A stretch of 64,000 bases of DNA from Picocystis sp. L7 (GCA_020975725.1 QXJR01000008.1:744001-808000), one strand, 5' to 3'. Shown: positions 47,218 to 56,466, counted from the stretch's first letter. Program-made: numbers and translations. Notes: generated by a model from the letters alone, not told the origin.

Positions 47218-50200
47218 TCAAGGAGGTCCAGCTTCTGCGGATGGGCTGTCAGCCGGTGCTACCCGATCGACGAAAGCACACAGACCCGCATGGTTGCGCT
47301 TTAGCCACTCCGAGTTGGCCAATACGCTCTCGCGGGCCTGCTGCTCTAGTCGAACCACCCGGGCCTCGGGATGCGCATCGAAAAAATTGCTTATTTCTGA
47401 AATCATGTCCACGGTGGCAAATCCACGTGCGATCCTCAAGACAAGCGAAGCCATGCTGCCCCCCGCCGCCACACCCCCCTTCTTCTCGACCACGGTGTCG
47501 TAATTATTCTTCAGGAAGTCCCATGTCCTCAGCCTACCCATGCTGCTTGATCGTGCAATGGCCTCCAGGAGATGAGGGGTGTCTTGGGAACGAACAGAAG
47601 GACCCACAGCAAATGACAAGGTCCGATCGATCAATGCTGGATCCTGAACCTGGGCCAGCGCATGAAGCGCCCTGCTCTTCTCTTGGGGATCCTCGGCGTC
47701 CAAGTAGATCTGTTCCAACTTGTCGTAGCCAGATGTGCCCGACCGAGCCGCAAGAACGAAGTAAGGCGAACGAAGGCCTGGATCGATTGGCTCACTCCCG
47801 TTGGCGTACTGCGACACCAAGGCCAGGGCGTTCAACGATATCTCAGGGTCACCAAAGTGGGTGAGGGTCTCGATGAGAAGGGGCCTAAGCATTGAAACCA
47901 CATCTGGTTCCTCCTGCACTGGAGACTCTCCAACCCTTGCCAAAGGGGCCTTGAAGATGTTCGCAGCCCACGTCTTGAAGGTTCCGGTGCATTCAAGGGT
48001 GGAATCGCCCGCATCGTCCGCTTCCTCCAGGAGGGACAACAGCTTCCTCGTCACAACAGATGCAATAGTCCATTCTGGGATGCTGTCTTCTTTTCGATAG
48101 GGCAGCGCATCCAGGAGTTTTGTCAGGGATGCGACCGAGACTTGGCCGACAGTAGAAAGCGCATCGGCATCGTCAATGAGGCCAGCCAGATCGACGGCGG
48201 CTATCTCAGTCGAAGACTTTGCGGATTCACCCAAGCAGTGCCAAGCGCTGCCCGTGTAGGCAACCCTATAAAACCCAGTTTGCCCGGCATTGAACATTAT
48301 CCAGTCAGAACAGTTGTATGATATCCCGAGGCCCAGCGTTCTATTCTTCATGATTGACCAGGAGATCTGCTTCGGCGTAGACTTCCTCTGCCAACTGACG
48401 GGTATCCACCAACAGAGAGAGTCTGCAGCGCTGCTGCAATTGCTCAATGTAGAGCTTGGGTTGAACACCCCTCCGACCTGAAAGGGTGTCTGAATCAACT
48501 GGATATTTCCTGTTGCTTTATCGGTAGTCATAGACACAATGGGATATCCCTTCTGCGTTGACCAACTTTCCATCCATTCTCCTACTGGATGGCCCGTTTC
48601 TTCACTGAGGGAATCCCACAGTTGTTCCGTCCTAGCATTGCTTAGCTTGTACTTCTTCAGGTATTGCCTCACGCCCCGTAAAAATGGGTCTCCCTTCTCT
48701 CCTTCATCCCAGTGCAATGCATGTCCAAACTTGAAGAGGTACGTGCGCAGCATTCTGATAAGAGCGGCGCCTTTACTGTAGGAAATGTCATCAAACAAGG
48801 ATTCCACGAGGGGATCGGATGTCACGTTGTCCATATGGATAGGATGGGTTGATGGCAAGGAATCTGCTTTTAGTGCAACCGCCGTGGTCATTGGAAAGAA
48901 CTGCTCCATCACCCTAAACTCGGGATGCGCAAAATTAGCACCAACGTACTCAATGTAGCTTGCAAACCCTTCATTCAGCCAGAGATCGTCCCACCATTCC
49001 ATGGTAACTAGATTCCCAAACCACTGATGAGCCATCTCATGGGCAATGATAAACGCAACATTCTGATAGTCTATCGTCGACGAATTTCCTTCTCTTACCA
49101 AAAGGTCAGTTTCCCGGTACGTGATGAGCCCCCAGTTCTCCATAGCACCCGCACTGAAGTCAGGGATGGCCACGAGGTCTAACTTTTCCAAAGGAAAGTC
49201 AATCCCAAACATGTCCTCGTAGTGTGGCAAGATGGACGCGGCAGTGTCCAGGGCATACTCCAATGGCTTCTTCCCATGCTTTGGCACGGCCCACACGGAC
49301 AAGGTGCACTTTCCTACCTTTTTCTCTACGTGCACCAGATCCCGAGCTACAACCATTGCCAACAAATACGTGCTCATGGTTGGTGTCTGTTTGAACCTCC
49401 GGACCGATTTTCCCTCCATGCTTGTGCGGCTTGCCTCGGCGGTGTTGAAAAGTGTCGCCGAACCCTCGGGCACCGTCAGGCTCACATTAAAGGTCGCCTT
49501 CAAAGCGGGCTCGTCAAAACAAGGGAATGCCCTTCGAGCATCCACTGACTCAAACTGCGTGGTAGCCATGGCCATGGTTTTCCCGCCTTGCTGGTAATTG
49601 CTGCGATATAGCCCACGAAGGTCGTCCTTCATTACGTAGTTGAAATGGATGTTGAGGAGTGCTTGAGTGGGGTTCAAAGGCGCATCCAGCTCTAACATCA
49701 CTTGCCCGATGTCCTCATTGAACTTTGCGGTCATTCGGTCGAGCCCTGCTGTCTGTTCTGTCTGGACATAGGCCGATGTGATGTTCATGTCCGCCGCGTG
49801 GAGGACGAAGCACCTGGTGAAGGAGAGCACGTCCACATGGATGACGACGTTTCCGCTGACCAGCCACGATTCTTGCAGTGGAACGTTCAAGTGCAAATCG
49901 TAATGCCTGGGCAGGACAGCGTCTGGCAGCGTATATTGGTCCCAGTTGCACAAGGCATCTCCCATGCCTCCCCCGTCGCTGGTGGATTGCCCTTGCGATC
50001 CCCCGTCTTCCGTTTGCGTTGGATCCGCTCCATTTCCTTCCCCTGTTTGTCCCGGTGGATTCTCGTGTGCATCTGTCTGTTGTCCTTGTTCGGCTTCTGG
50101 CACGGCCCAAGAAAGCAGCAGCACGAGCAGCAGTGCAATCGAGAAGGAGGCCACAATGGTCTTGACCACCTTTCGTGTGTGTTTGGTACGGGAAGACCAC

Positions 50201-50487
50201 CAAGCTGGCACGGTTTCACAGGCGTATTTGGTCCAATTTCTCAGCGTGACTCTTGCATCCGGTCCACCGAGCAGCCATCCACGTTCTCCTGCGTTCTCAT
50301 CCTCTCGATTCGCGTCTTCTACATCGTTCCAAGCCGTCCTTTCTCCCTCGGGAACCCCGGTTTCGGTTTCGAAGGTGCGTGTCGACCGTCGAGAAGGCGG
50401 AGGTCGTGTAGACGTCGACCGAGGCGACGTGCCCATTTCGTCTTGGGTACGTTCCTCCTCGTCTTCGCTCTCGTGTGGCTTCATCAT
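47218..50487 (-). CDS. M1-family aminopeptidase N-like, type II membrane protein
   Basis: A 1089-residue zinc aminopeptidase. The cytosolic tail is acidic and Ser/Thr-rich; a membrane anchor (KTIVASFSIALLLVLLLSWA) sits near residues 107-127, followed by a Gly/Ser/Gln-rich stem. The M1 domain has substrate-binding FSAGAMENWGLITYRE (near 446), the zinc site IIAHEMAHQWFGNLV (HExxHx18E, near 480) with LNEGFASYIEY, and the ERAP-like helical C-terminal domain with GFYRVAY. This matches animal aminopeptidase N more closely than the soluble plant TAMA/APM1 enzymes, which lack the anchor. The start is a double ATG at 50487; the frame stays open upstream to 50880 without another convincing start. Confidence 0.93.
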   Translation of the reverse strand: MMKPHESEDEEERTQDEMGTSPRSTSTRPPPSRRSTRTFETETGVPEGERTAWNDVEDANREDENAGERGWLLGGPDARVTLRNWTKYACETVPAWWSSRTKHTRKVVKTIVASFSIALLLVLLLSWAVPEAEQGQQTDAHENPPGQTGEGNGADPTQTEDGGSQGQSTSDGGGMGDALCNWDQYTLPDAVLPRHYDLHLNVPLQESWLVSGNVVIHVDVLSFTRCFVLHAADMNITSAYVQTEQTAGLDRMTAKFNEDIGQVMLELDAPLNPTQALLNIHFNYVMKDDLRGLYRSNYQQGGKTMAMATTQFESVDARRAFPCFDEPALKATFNVSLTVPEGSATLFNTAEASRTSMEGKSVRRFKQTPTMSTYLLAMVVARDLVHVEKKVGKCTLSVWAVPKHGKKPLEYALDTAASILPHYEDMFGIDFPLEKLDLVAIPDFSAGAMENWGLITYRETDLLVREGNSSTIDYQNVAFIIAHEMAHQWFGNLVTMEWWDDLWLNEGFASYIEYVGANFAHPEFRVMEQFFPMTTAVALKADSLPSTHPIHMDNVTSDPLVESLFDDISYSKGAALIRMLRTYLFKFGHALHWDEGEKGDPFLRGVRQYLKKYKLSNARTEQLWDSLSEETGHPVGEWMESWSTQKGYPIVSMTTDKATGNIQLIQTPFQVGGVFNPSSTLSNCSSAADSLCWWIPVSWQRKSTPKQISWSIMKNRTLGLGISYNCSDWIMFNAGQTGFYRVAYTGSAWHCLGESAKSSTEIAAVDLAGLIDDADALSTVGQVSVASLTKLLDALPYRKEDSIPEWTIASVVTRKLLSLLEEADDAGDSTLECTGTFKTWAANIFKAPLARVGESPVQEEPDVVSMLRPLLIETLTHFGDPEISLNALALVSQYANGSEPIDPGLRSPYFVLAARSGTSGYDKLEQIYLDAEDPQEKSRALHALAQVQDPALIDRTLSFAVGPSVRSQDTPHLLEAIARSSSMGRLRTWDFLKNNYDTVVEKKGGVAAGGSMASLVLRIARGFATVDMISEISNFFDAHPEARVVRLEQQARESVLANSEWLKRNHAGLCAFVDRVAPADSPSAEAGPP

Positions 50488-51012
50488 CGCGAACCAAGAG
50501 ACGACGATGGAGGTGCCGTGTGGGACGCAAAGAAGAGGCGAAATGGACGCCAGGCACGTGGCCAAAGCAAAGAGAAGATTCTCCCCCACGTCCCCGGGGT
50601 GAGGGATCGACAGGGAAGGGAAGGACCCCCCCCCCTTTGGCTCCCACGCCCTTGCCAAAGGCGGACAGAAAGAAAGAAAGGATGCAGGTGGATGGGAGAT
50701 GGGTGCACACAGGCGTGCACGGGAGAACCGAACGAACAGGGATGGGACGCATCCGATCCGAATCTTATTACCTTCTCGACCTGCCCGAACAAACAACCGG
50801 CCAAAGTCCCAATGAACTATCCAACCTGAAAACCCTTGCCTGACCCTCCAGGAAACAGGACACCCAACACGGGATGCCAATCAGATAGCAAACTCCAACC
50901 AATCGCCCGCGCTAATATACCCTCGCCCCTACCTGCACGGTACAACCCTTGTTGGACCCCGCGTTCCTACGCGACTACCTGTCCCTCATCCCACAACCTA
51001 GCCAAGCCTGGC
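50488..51012. promoter_or_regulatory. Aminopeptidase promoter and TSJT1-like 3' flank
   Basis: A GC-rich spacer with a GGTTTCGAAGG element near 50370-50380 inside the coding start of the aminopeptidase and C-rich tracts near 50627. No gene supported. Confidence 0.35.
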
Positions 51013-52182
51013 TCATTCCTCGTCCACGCAAGTGTGTTCCTCGGGAATGTGAAAACCAAGCACCCGAGGCCGCGGCAACACGTCTTTTCTGGCCTCTGCA
51101 CATGGTGTGGACCTTCGTCTCGTGCGCCTTGGCTCTGGTGCGGAGCTCGTCTCGCCGCTCACGCAATGCACGCACGGTGGAGTCCCCATCTGGTCCAGCT
51201 GTTCTACCTTCAACTGGATGCCAGACTCGATGCGCGGGAGGGACGTCCGCTTTGGCCTTGGTCGCCCTATTTCACATGGGGATATGTCCCGCGGCAAAAC
51301 TGCGTCTTCCGGTCTTGGCTCCAGGGGCGGTGGCAGGCCAGTCTCTTGGGAGCGGTCCGTCCCGTTTTCTCCGTGGATTTTGCATGTCCTCGACAATTTG
51401 GGTTCCTTGGATGGATCTCTCACCATCATTCCCGTCGGTTCGTGCCTCATCTTGGGCCAGAGTGCCTTCTTGGCCGCTTGCGCAGCCTTCTCGGCATTCT
51501 CCCGTTGCTCTGCTTCCGAGCTGGCAAAACGCACCACCTGCCCTCGTTCTCCCACCGTGAAGCATCCAGGTGGTATCTCTTCGACTTCTAGCACTTCCAA
51601 TCCCGGCACCATGGTCTCCTTCGTGTTGGAGAAGACCCGTACGTGTTCCTTGGTTCGGAACTGATAGAGCGGCACTTCCCCAGACGGGTCCCTCGCCGCC
51701 ACGAGGTTTCCCGTTTCGGAGTTGTAGCACACGATGGCGAACTTCCCTCTTATCTTCGGCAGGATGTCGCTCCCCATCTCTTCAAACATGGAGGCGAGCA
51801 GTTCCGCTTCGTGGATGTGCAGCACGGAGTCGCTGGCTGGCGCGCTGCTGGCGAACCTGGCGTGTCCGTGCCCTTTCCTTCGCACGGTCTCTTCGAGCTT
51901 GTGCCACAGGTAGGTCACGTTTTCCACCTCGCCTTGCATGACACAGAGCACCCTTCCAGCGATGGCGTAGGAGAAACCGCAGGTTCCTTCGGCTTCGTGA
52001 TCCACGACCAGTCCGCAGCCCACCAGCCGGACCGCCGCTCGTGCGGCGTCTCTCCTCGTCTGTTGCTTCCCCGCCTCTCGCAGCAGCTTGGCCACGCACG
52101 TGGATCCTTCCCTTGGTCGCAGGCCTCCCGATCCGTCGTCTTCCAGCGTCTTTTGCGGATGCAGGAGCGCGAACTTCGTCAT
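51013..52182 (-). CDS. TSJT1-like (DUF3700) class II glutamine amidotransferase-fold protein
   Basis: A 389-residue protein related to plant stem-specific TSJT1/aluminium-induced proteins with an Ntn-type glutaminase fold. The N-terminus is MTKFALLHPQKTL, with no Cys at position 2, so the glutaminase nucleophile is absent, as in DUF3700 proteins. Conserved segments include VGCGLVVDHEAEGTCGFSYA, GRVLCVMQGEVENV, DILPKIRGKFAIVCYNSETG, VAARDPSGEVPLYQF, FSNTKETMVPG and EIPPGCFTV. The last 130 residues are a disordered Pro/Arg-rich tail not found in typical members of about 250 residues. The first ATG is at 52182. A perfect CCCTTTCGAAAGGG palindrome lies 84 bp upstream. Confidence 0.85.
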   Translation of the reverse strand: MTKFALLHPQKTLEDDGSGGLRPREGSTCVAKLLREAGKQQTRRDAARAAVRLVGCGLVVDHEAEGTCGFSYAIAGRVLCVMQGEVENVTYLWHKLEETVRRKGHGHARFASSAPASDSVLHIHEAELLASMFEEMGSDILPKIRGKFAIVCYNSETGNLVAARDPSGEVPLYQFRTKEHVRVFSNTKETMVPGLEVLEVEEIPPGCFTVGERGQVVRFASSEAEQRENAEKAAQAAKKALWPKMRHEPTGMMVRDPSKEPKLSRTCKIHGENGTDRSQETGLPPPLEPRPEDAVLPRDISPCEIGRPRPKRTSLPRIESGIQLKVEQLDQMGTPPCVHCVSGETSSAPEPRRTRRRSTPCAEARKDVLPRPRVLGFHIPEEHTCVDEE

Positions 52183-52506
52183 CTTTCGTCGTCGACGGTG
52201 CTGGAATGGTCTCGTGTCGGACGCCACGAAGGTCCCGAGGAACGGGTTCCGAACCGGGAAGGCCTCCCTTTCGAAAGGGGATGGAAACGGGGTTCAGAAG
52301 GGGACGGGATAGAAGGACCGATCGCGTGATGCACACGTGGATCGCTTCGTCCCGTCCCGAAGGGCACGGAAATGCCGCCCCTGGAGCAAAATCGGGGAGG
52401 GGGTCCTGGTCACGTGGGACGCGATCCGGTGGTATGGGTGCACACACAATGGTGCACGAGGGGGTGACCAAGCTGGAGGGATGGGGAAAAGGGGGGGGGA
52501 TTCCGT
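52183..52506. promoter_or_regulatory. TSJT1-like promoter with palindrome and shared motif
   Basis: It contains the 14-bp perfect palindrome CCCTTTCGAAAGGG (52266-52279) and GCCGCCCCTGGAGCA (52374-52388), identical to the core of the MurJ/TIM10 inverted-repeat arm. It also holds the 3' flank of the PIF1 gene. Confidence 0.6.
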
Positions 52507-54360
52507 TCAATAACGACGCTTGGTGGGACAGTCCCTGGCCCAATGGTCCTGAGCACCGCAACGGAAACAACCGCTCTGATTCGATGCGGGTGCGGGAGGA
52601 GCGCCAACGCGTGGGGGTGCTGGGGCACAGGCAAACAAGTCCCTCAAATCTTCCGAACGCTTGGCACCCGTGTGACGCGGACAGGCCGCAACCCAGTGGC
52701 CGTACTCCCCACAACGGTAGCATTTGACCCCGTTGCGACTGCTCTGGCTGGTCGTGGCCCAGGACGTCGCTTTCCGCTTGGGAGTGGAAGATGCCTGCAC
52801 CGACGGAACGGATGCGTTGGCTGGTGCCGTGTTCTCCTTCGAATCCCCGTTCTGCTTCCCCACATCGGACAAGAACGAGTCCATGTACTCCGCTCCACGA
52901 GAAAGGCACTGGTAGAACTCGGAAACCACCGGATTCACCTTCACACAGCTGTTTGGAATGCTGGTGATCTCCAGGCCCTCCACAGACCGGGCCCTACTCA
53001 GTGCCACGTAAGCCTGACCCTCCGCAAAAACCCCCTGCAAGGAAACCTTGCACCTGTCCAATGTGAGACCCTGGCATTTGTGTATTGTGAGTGCCCAAGC
53101 AAGCTTCAAGGGGAGCTGCAGCCGTACGCACTTACCCACCAGCGGTATTTCCCTGGAAAATTCGAATGGAAAGATAGTCTCTTCCCTCCCGTTCGTGAAC
53201 TTCACTATGGGCAGCTGCTCCAGGCTGATCTTGTTCAGCATACTTATCTTTGACATGATATCTTCCATGTCGACTCCAAAAGTCATAGGTTTCCCTGCTT
53301 CTGTGGTGGACGTGGATGCTGCCTTCAAGTTTTTGAGAACCTCCTCTCTTGGAGCGAATCCGGTGACCACCCCACGGCTCCCATTGACAAGCATGCCATT
53401 GTCGGAAGTTAGGTCTAGGTTCCTCACAAGCATAACCTGCGCCCCTTCCTTCAAGCTAATCGCTTCTGCTGCGAGGCAATCCTTCCAAAAGCTGTCCTTC
53501 TTCAGCTTTGCTTCTGCCTCTCGTGTCTCCACCAGCGATAGCTTGCGATAATTGAGGACTTGGGTGGAATCTGTCGCAATAGAGATGACATCCGCGCCGG
53601 GAAGCTTCTGTATCTCCTTTCTATTGATTTCGTCCACGTCTTTGTTGTACGGGTAGAGCTCGGTTGGTTTGATGCCATCGTCATCTGGAAGGGGTCGCAT
53701 GCAGTTCTCGCGGAGGAACGAGATGGCTTCTTCCCCCTTGCCGTGCCGTATGGCATTCAGTACTTCCACAAATTTCTTGTCGTTCTGTCTGAAAACTTCG
53801 GTGAGCACGAATTTTTGCAGTTCGCACCTTCGCCATGCTGGTGCTTGGAAGGCAAACCCAAGATTCCTGAAGGGTCCATGGTTCGCTTCCACGCCTCTGT
53901 TGGGGACGGGTGGCAGCTGGAAGAAGTCGCCACAGATGACCATTTGCAACCCTCCGAACGGTTTTTGGTTTCCTCTGATTTCGGCGAACATCCTTTCCAG
54001 GTGTTCGAACATCTCTCCACTGACCATGCTGATTTCGTCGATCACGACCGCTTGCATCTGTCTCAAGCGGTTGGCATTGCTCGGTTTCTTCATCCTGTCA
54101 AAGTCCTTGACCTTTTGCACCAGTCCACATCCGGACAGGGCGTGTATCGTGGTCCCCAGGATGTGTGTGGCAGCGATTCCGGTCGAAGCAGCCACTCCCA
54201 CTCTTTCCTTCCCATACTTGTCTTGGAGGGCTTGTACGCATTGTTGCAGGAGGTAGGACTTGCCCACGCCTGCGGATCCCGTGAAGAAGACGCTCCTTCC
54301 CTCCTGCACGTGTTTCAGGACGGTTTCTTGGGTGGCGGAGAGTCGAAGCGCGCACGTCAT
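52507..54360 (-). CDS. PIF1-type DNA helicase with two C-terminal CCHC zinc knuckles
   Basis: A 617-residue SF1B helicase that unwinds DNA, with family roles at G-quadruplexes, telomeres, replication forks and in mitochondria. Motif I is FFTGSAGVGKS (28-35), motif Ia VAASTGIAATHILGTTIHAL, motif II VVIDEISMV (106-113), motif III GDFFQLPPV, then the PIF1 signature in FVLTEVFRQ. Late motifs are LAWALTIHKCQGLTLD and YVALSRARSVEGLEI. After a Ser/Thr/Lys-rich linker come two knuckles, CYRCGEYGHWVAAC (547) and CFRCGAQDHWARDC (598), each CX2CX4HX4C. This tail is not standard for PIF1. The ATG at 54360 begins the helicase core directly; no organelle presequence is seen. It is divergent from the methyltransferase-like gene across a minisatellite. 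Confidence 0.93.
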   Translation of the reverse strand: MTCALRLSATQETVLKHVQEGRSVFFTGSAGVGKSYLLQQCVQALQDKYGKERVGVAASTGIAATHILGTTIHALSGCGLVQKVKDFDRMKKPSNANRLRQMQAVVIDEISMVSGEMFEHLERMFAEIRGNQKPFGGLQMVICGDFFQLPPVPNRGVEANHGPFRNLGFAFQAPAWRRCELQKFVLTEVFRQNDKKFVEVLNAIRHGKGEEAISFLRENCMRPLPDDDGIKPTELYPYNKDVDEINRKEIQKLPGADVISIATDSTQVLNYRKLSLVETREAEAKLKKDSFWKDCLAAEAISLKEGAQVMLVRNLDLTSDNGMLVNGSRGVVTGFAPREEVLKNLKAASTSTTEAGKPMTFGVDMEDIMSKISMLNKISLEQLPIVKFTNGREETIFPFEFSREIPLVGKCVRLQLPLKLAWALTIHKCQGLTLDRCKVSLQGVFAEGQAYVALSRARSVEGLEITSIPNSCVKVNPVVSEFYQCLSRGAEYMDSFLSDVGKQNGDSKENTAPANASVPSVQASSTPKRKATSWATTSQSSRNGVKCYRCGEYGHWVAACPRHTGAKRSEDLRDLFACAPAPPRVGAPPAPASNQSGCFRCGAQDHWARDCPTKRRY

Positions 54361-54402
54361 GGCCTTTCAGGTGTCCTTTCGACCAGCTCCCACTCCTGCG
54401 CC

Positions 54403-54417
54403 TGGGTTTCGAACCCA
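54403..54417. promoter_or_regulatory. TTCGAA palindrome upstream of PIF1
   Basis: TGGGTTTCGAACCCA, 43-57 bp before the PIF1 start codon, matching the core repeated in the adjacent minisatellite. Confidence 0.5.
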
Positions 54418-54449
54418 CGGTTGGCACTTCCCGCCCGTTCCCTTTCCGA

Positions 54450-55215
54450 GGGATCGATCGATCGATGGATCGATGGATCCTTCCCCCTTTTCGAACCCAA
54501 GGGATCGATCGATCGATCGATCGGTCGATGGATCCTTCCCCCTTTTCGAACCCAAGGGATCGATCGATGGATCGATGGATCCTTCCCCCTTTTCGAACCC
54601 AAGGGATCGATCGATCGATCGATGGATCCTTCCCCCTTTTCGAACCCAAGGGATCGATCGATGGATCGATGGATCCTTCCCCCTTTTCGAACCCAAGGGA
54701 TCGATCGATGGATCGATGGATCCTTCCCCCTTTTCGAACCCAAGGGATCGATCGATCGATCGATGGATCCTTCCCCCTTTTCGAACCCAAGGGATCGATC
54801 GATGGATCGATGGATCCTTCCCCCTTTTCGAACCCAAGGGATCGATCGATGGATCGATGGATCCTTCCCCCTTTTCGAACCCAAGGGATCGATCGATCGA
54901 TCGATGGATCCTTCCCCCTTTTCGAACCCAAGGGATCGATCGATGGATCGATCGATCGATGGATCCTTCCCCCTTTTCGAACCCAAGGGATCGATCGATG
55001 GATCGATGGATCCTTCCCCCTTTTCGAACCCAAGGGATCGATCGATGGATCGATGGATCCTTCCCCCTTTTCGAACCCAAGGGATCGATCGATCGATCGA
55101 TGGATCCTTCCCCCTTTTCGAACCCAAGGGATCGATCGATGGATCGATGGATCCTTCCCCCTTTTCGAACCCAAGGGATCGATCGATCGATCGATCGATC
55201 GATGGATCCTTCCCC
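54450..55215. repeat. Minisatellite, about 15 copies of a 47-bp unit with GATC sub-repeats
   Basis: The basic unit is 47 bp: CCTTCCCCCTTTTCGAACCC, then AAGGGATCGATCGAT, then GGATCGATGGAT or the CGAT-only variant. The CCCTTTTCGAACCCAAGGG core occurs 15 times with almost no change, while the GATC/GGAT part varies in steps of 4 bp (units of 47, 51 and 55 bp). It has no stop codon in any frame, so long artificial reading frames cross it on both strands. It occupies the common promoter of PIF1 and the methyltransferase-like gene. Confidence 0.97.
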
Positions 55216-55494
55216 TTTGAGATCGGGTTCGACCTTCCAATGGGACCCCCCGATGGAAGGCGTGGGATCCCCCATCCGTACCACCGCCAATTGGGACAAC
55301 CAACCGACACTTTGCCCATCACCAGACGTGGATTTCGCCAGAGAGGGACACGTCGTTCCGCAAGACGCACAGGTGAACAAAGAGCACACCGCGAGAGAGA
55401 GGGAGGGTTTTCATTCGGGATCCAGGACGGCCACATCCGCCATCCGAGCGACGGTGACGAATGCACGCCTAAGGATGGTTCACCTGCGAAGAAG
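55216..55494. promoter_or_regulatory. Proximal promoter of the methyltransferase-like gene
   Basis: Unique sequence between the minisatellite and the start codon. It is open in the gene's frame but has no recognisable protein content, and no TATA box is evident. Confidence 0.35.
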
Positions 55495-56466
55495 ATGTGT
55501 GCATGGTTCTCCATGACCAAAAACGCATGCTGGAAGCATCAGAGGAGGTGCATGGAAGTGCTGCGAGGATTGGGATGGGATCCAAAGGCAGGCAGGACGA
55601 CTCCACTTGCGGTGATGTACGCCGACGTGGTGGTTGCTCCCTTGCGTCGGATGTACAGCTGGGCAGTCCCCAACAACGAAGCCATTCGAACCATATGCAA
55701 ACGGTCGCCACGTGGCGTGGTGGAAATGGGCGCTGGAACGGGATACTGGAGCCGTCTCTTGAAAGAGGAAGGGCTGGACGTGCATCCTTTTGACAGACAT
55801 CCCACGCACGCACGAAGCCTCAACCCACAACACAGGATTGCACAAGCAGGGAAACAAGGCACGTGGAGCACATCAACGACGATCAATCCGCCGCCCTTCT
55901 GTCGGGTGTTCGCAGGTGGTGCAGAGGTCCTAAATTCCTTCTCGAAGCAGGCGCTGCTTCTATGCTGGCCACCTGCAGAGGAGGAGGTGGGAGTGGAGGA
56001 ACACGTGCGATTCTTTGCCTGGGAGTGTCTTCGCCAATTTCGAGGAGACACACTCGTGTTCGTCGGGGAAGAGCAAGAAGATCAAAATGCCACCGCAGGA
56101 GGTCGCTTCTTCCAATGCCTCCGTTGCGACTGGTCACTTGAAGAAACGGTTTCGATCCCGCAATGGCCCTGTTCCAAAGACCGGCTCACAGTTTGGCTCC
56201 GAAAAACGGCCCTGCCAAGCTCGTCCGATGAACCATACTTTTCGGGAACAACGGAAAACATCGACACACCTGTTCTGGCAGAATTCGAATGTGGCAGGCA
56301 GAGGCTCATCCAAGAAAACCAAGAAGCCTTCGAGGACCTGGCCGCACGGCCCCTCTGGCGGAAGAAGAGGCACAAGCACCGATCTCTCACCGCGGTCGAG
56401 TCAGAGCTGTTGGATGCATGGATGGCCAGAGCAACATGGTGGGAAAAACTACAGGCTTGGGGGTAG
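55495..56466 (+). CDS. Methyltransferase-like protein with SAM-binding motif
   Basis: A 323-residue protein whose centre resembles class I methyltransferases: motif I is VVEMGAGTGYWSRLL (residues 75-89), followed by GLDVHPFDRHP as motif II. Later motifs fit loosely: LLLCWPPAEEE replaces the usual motif IV, and ECLRQFRGDTLVFVGEE gives the strand after it. Similar uncharacterised proteins in fungi and algae share the GAGTGYW start and the CWPP segment. The substrate is unknown. The upstream frame runs through the minisatellite, so the ATG at 55495 next to CAWFSMTKNACWKHQRRC is the sensible start. It converges on the WEE1-type kinase gene. Confidence 0.7.
   Translation: MCAWFSMTKNACWKHQRRCMEVLRGLGWDPKAGRTTPLAVMYADVVVAPLRRMYSWAVPNNEAIRTICKRSPRGVVEMGAGTGYWSRLLKEEGLDVHPFDRHPTHARSLNPQHRIAQAGKQGTWSTSTTINPPPFCRVFAGGAEVLNSFSKQALLLCWPPAEEEVGVEEHVRFFAWECLRQFRGDTLVFVGEEQEDQNATAGGRFFQCLRCDWSLEETVSIPQWPCSKDRLTVWLRKTALPSSSDEPYFSGTTENIDTPVLAEFECGRQRLIQENQEAFEDLAARPLWRKKRHKHRSLTAVESELLDAWMARATWWEKLQAWG

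Noticed and set aside
54450-55215. Possible CRISPR array
   Set aside because: Units are contiguous with only 4-bp steps of variation; there are no unique spacers, and the genome is eukaryotic.
54098-55520. Long minus-strand frames with Asp-Pro-Ser/Ile-His-Arg-Ser repeats
   Set aside because: These are translations of the minisatellite in each frame; the repeat, not a protein, explains them.
53560-56466. A 968-codon plus-strand frame spanning PIF1 antisense, the minisatellite and the methyltransferase-like gene
   Set aside because: Only the last third is gene-like; the rest is antisense to PIF1 or a repeat translation made possible by a unit without stop codons.
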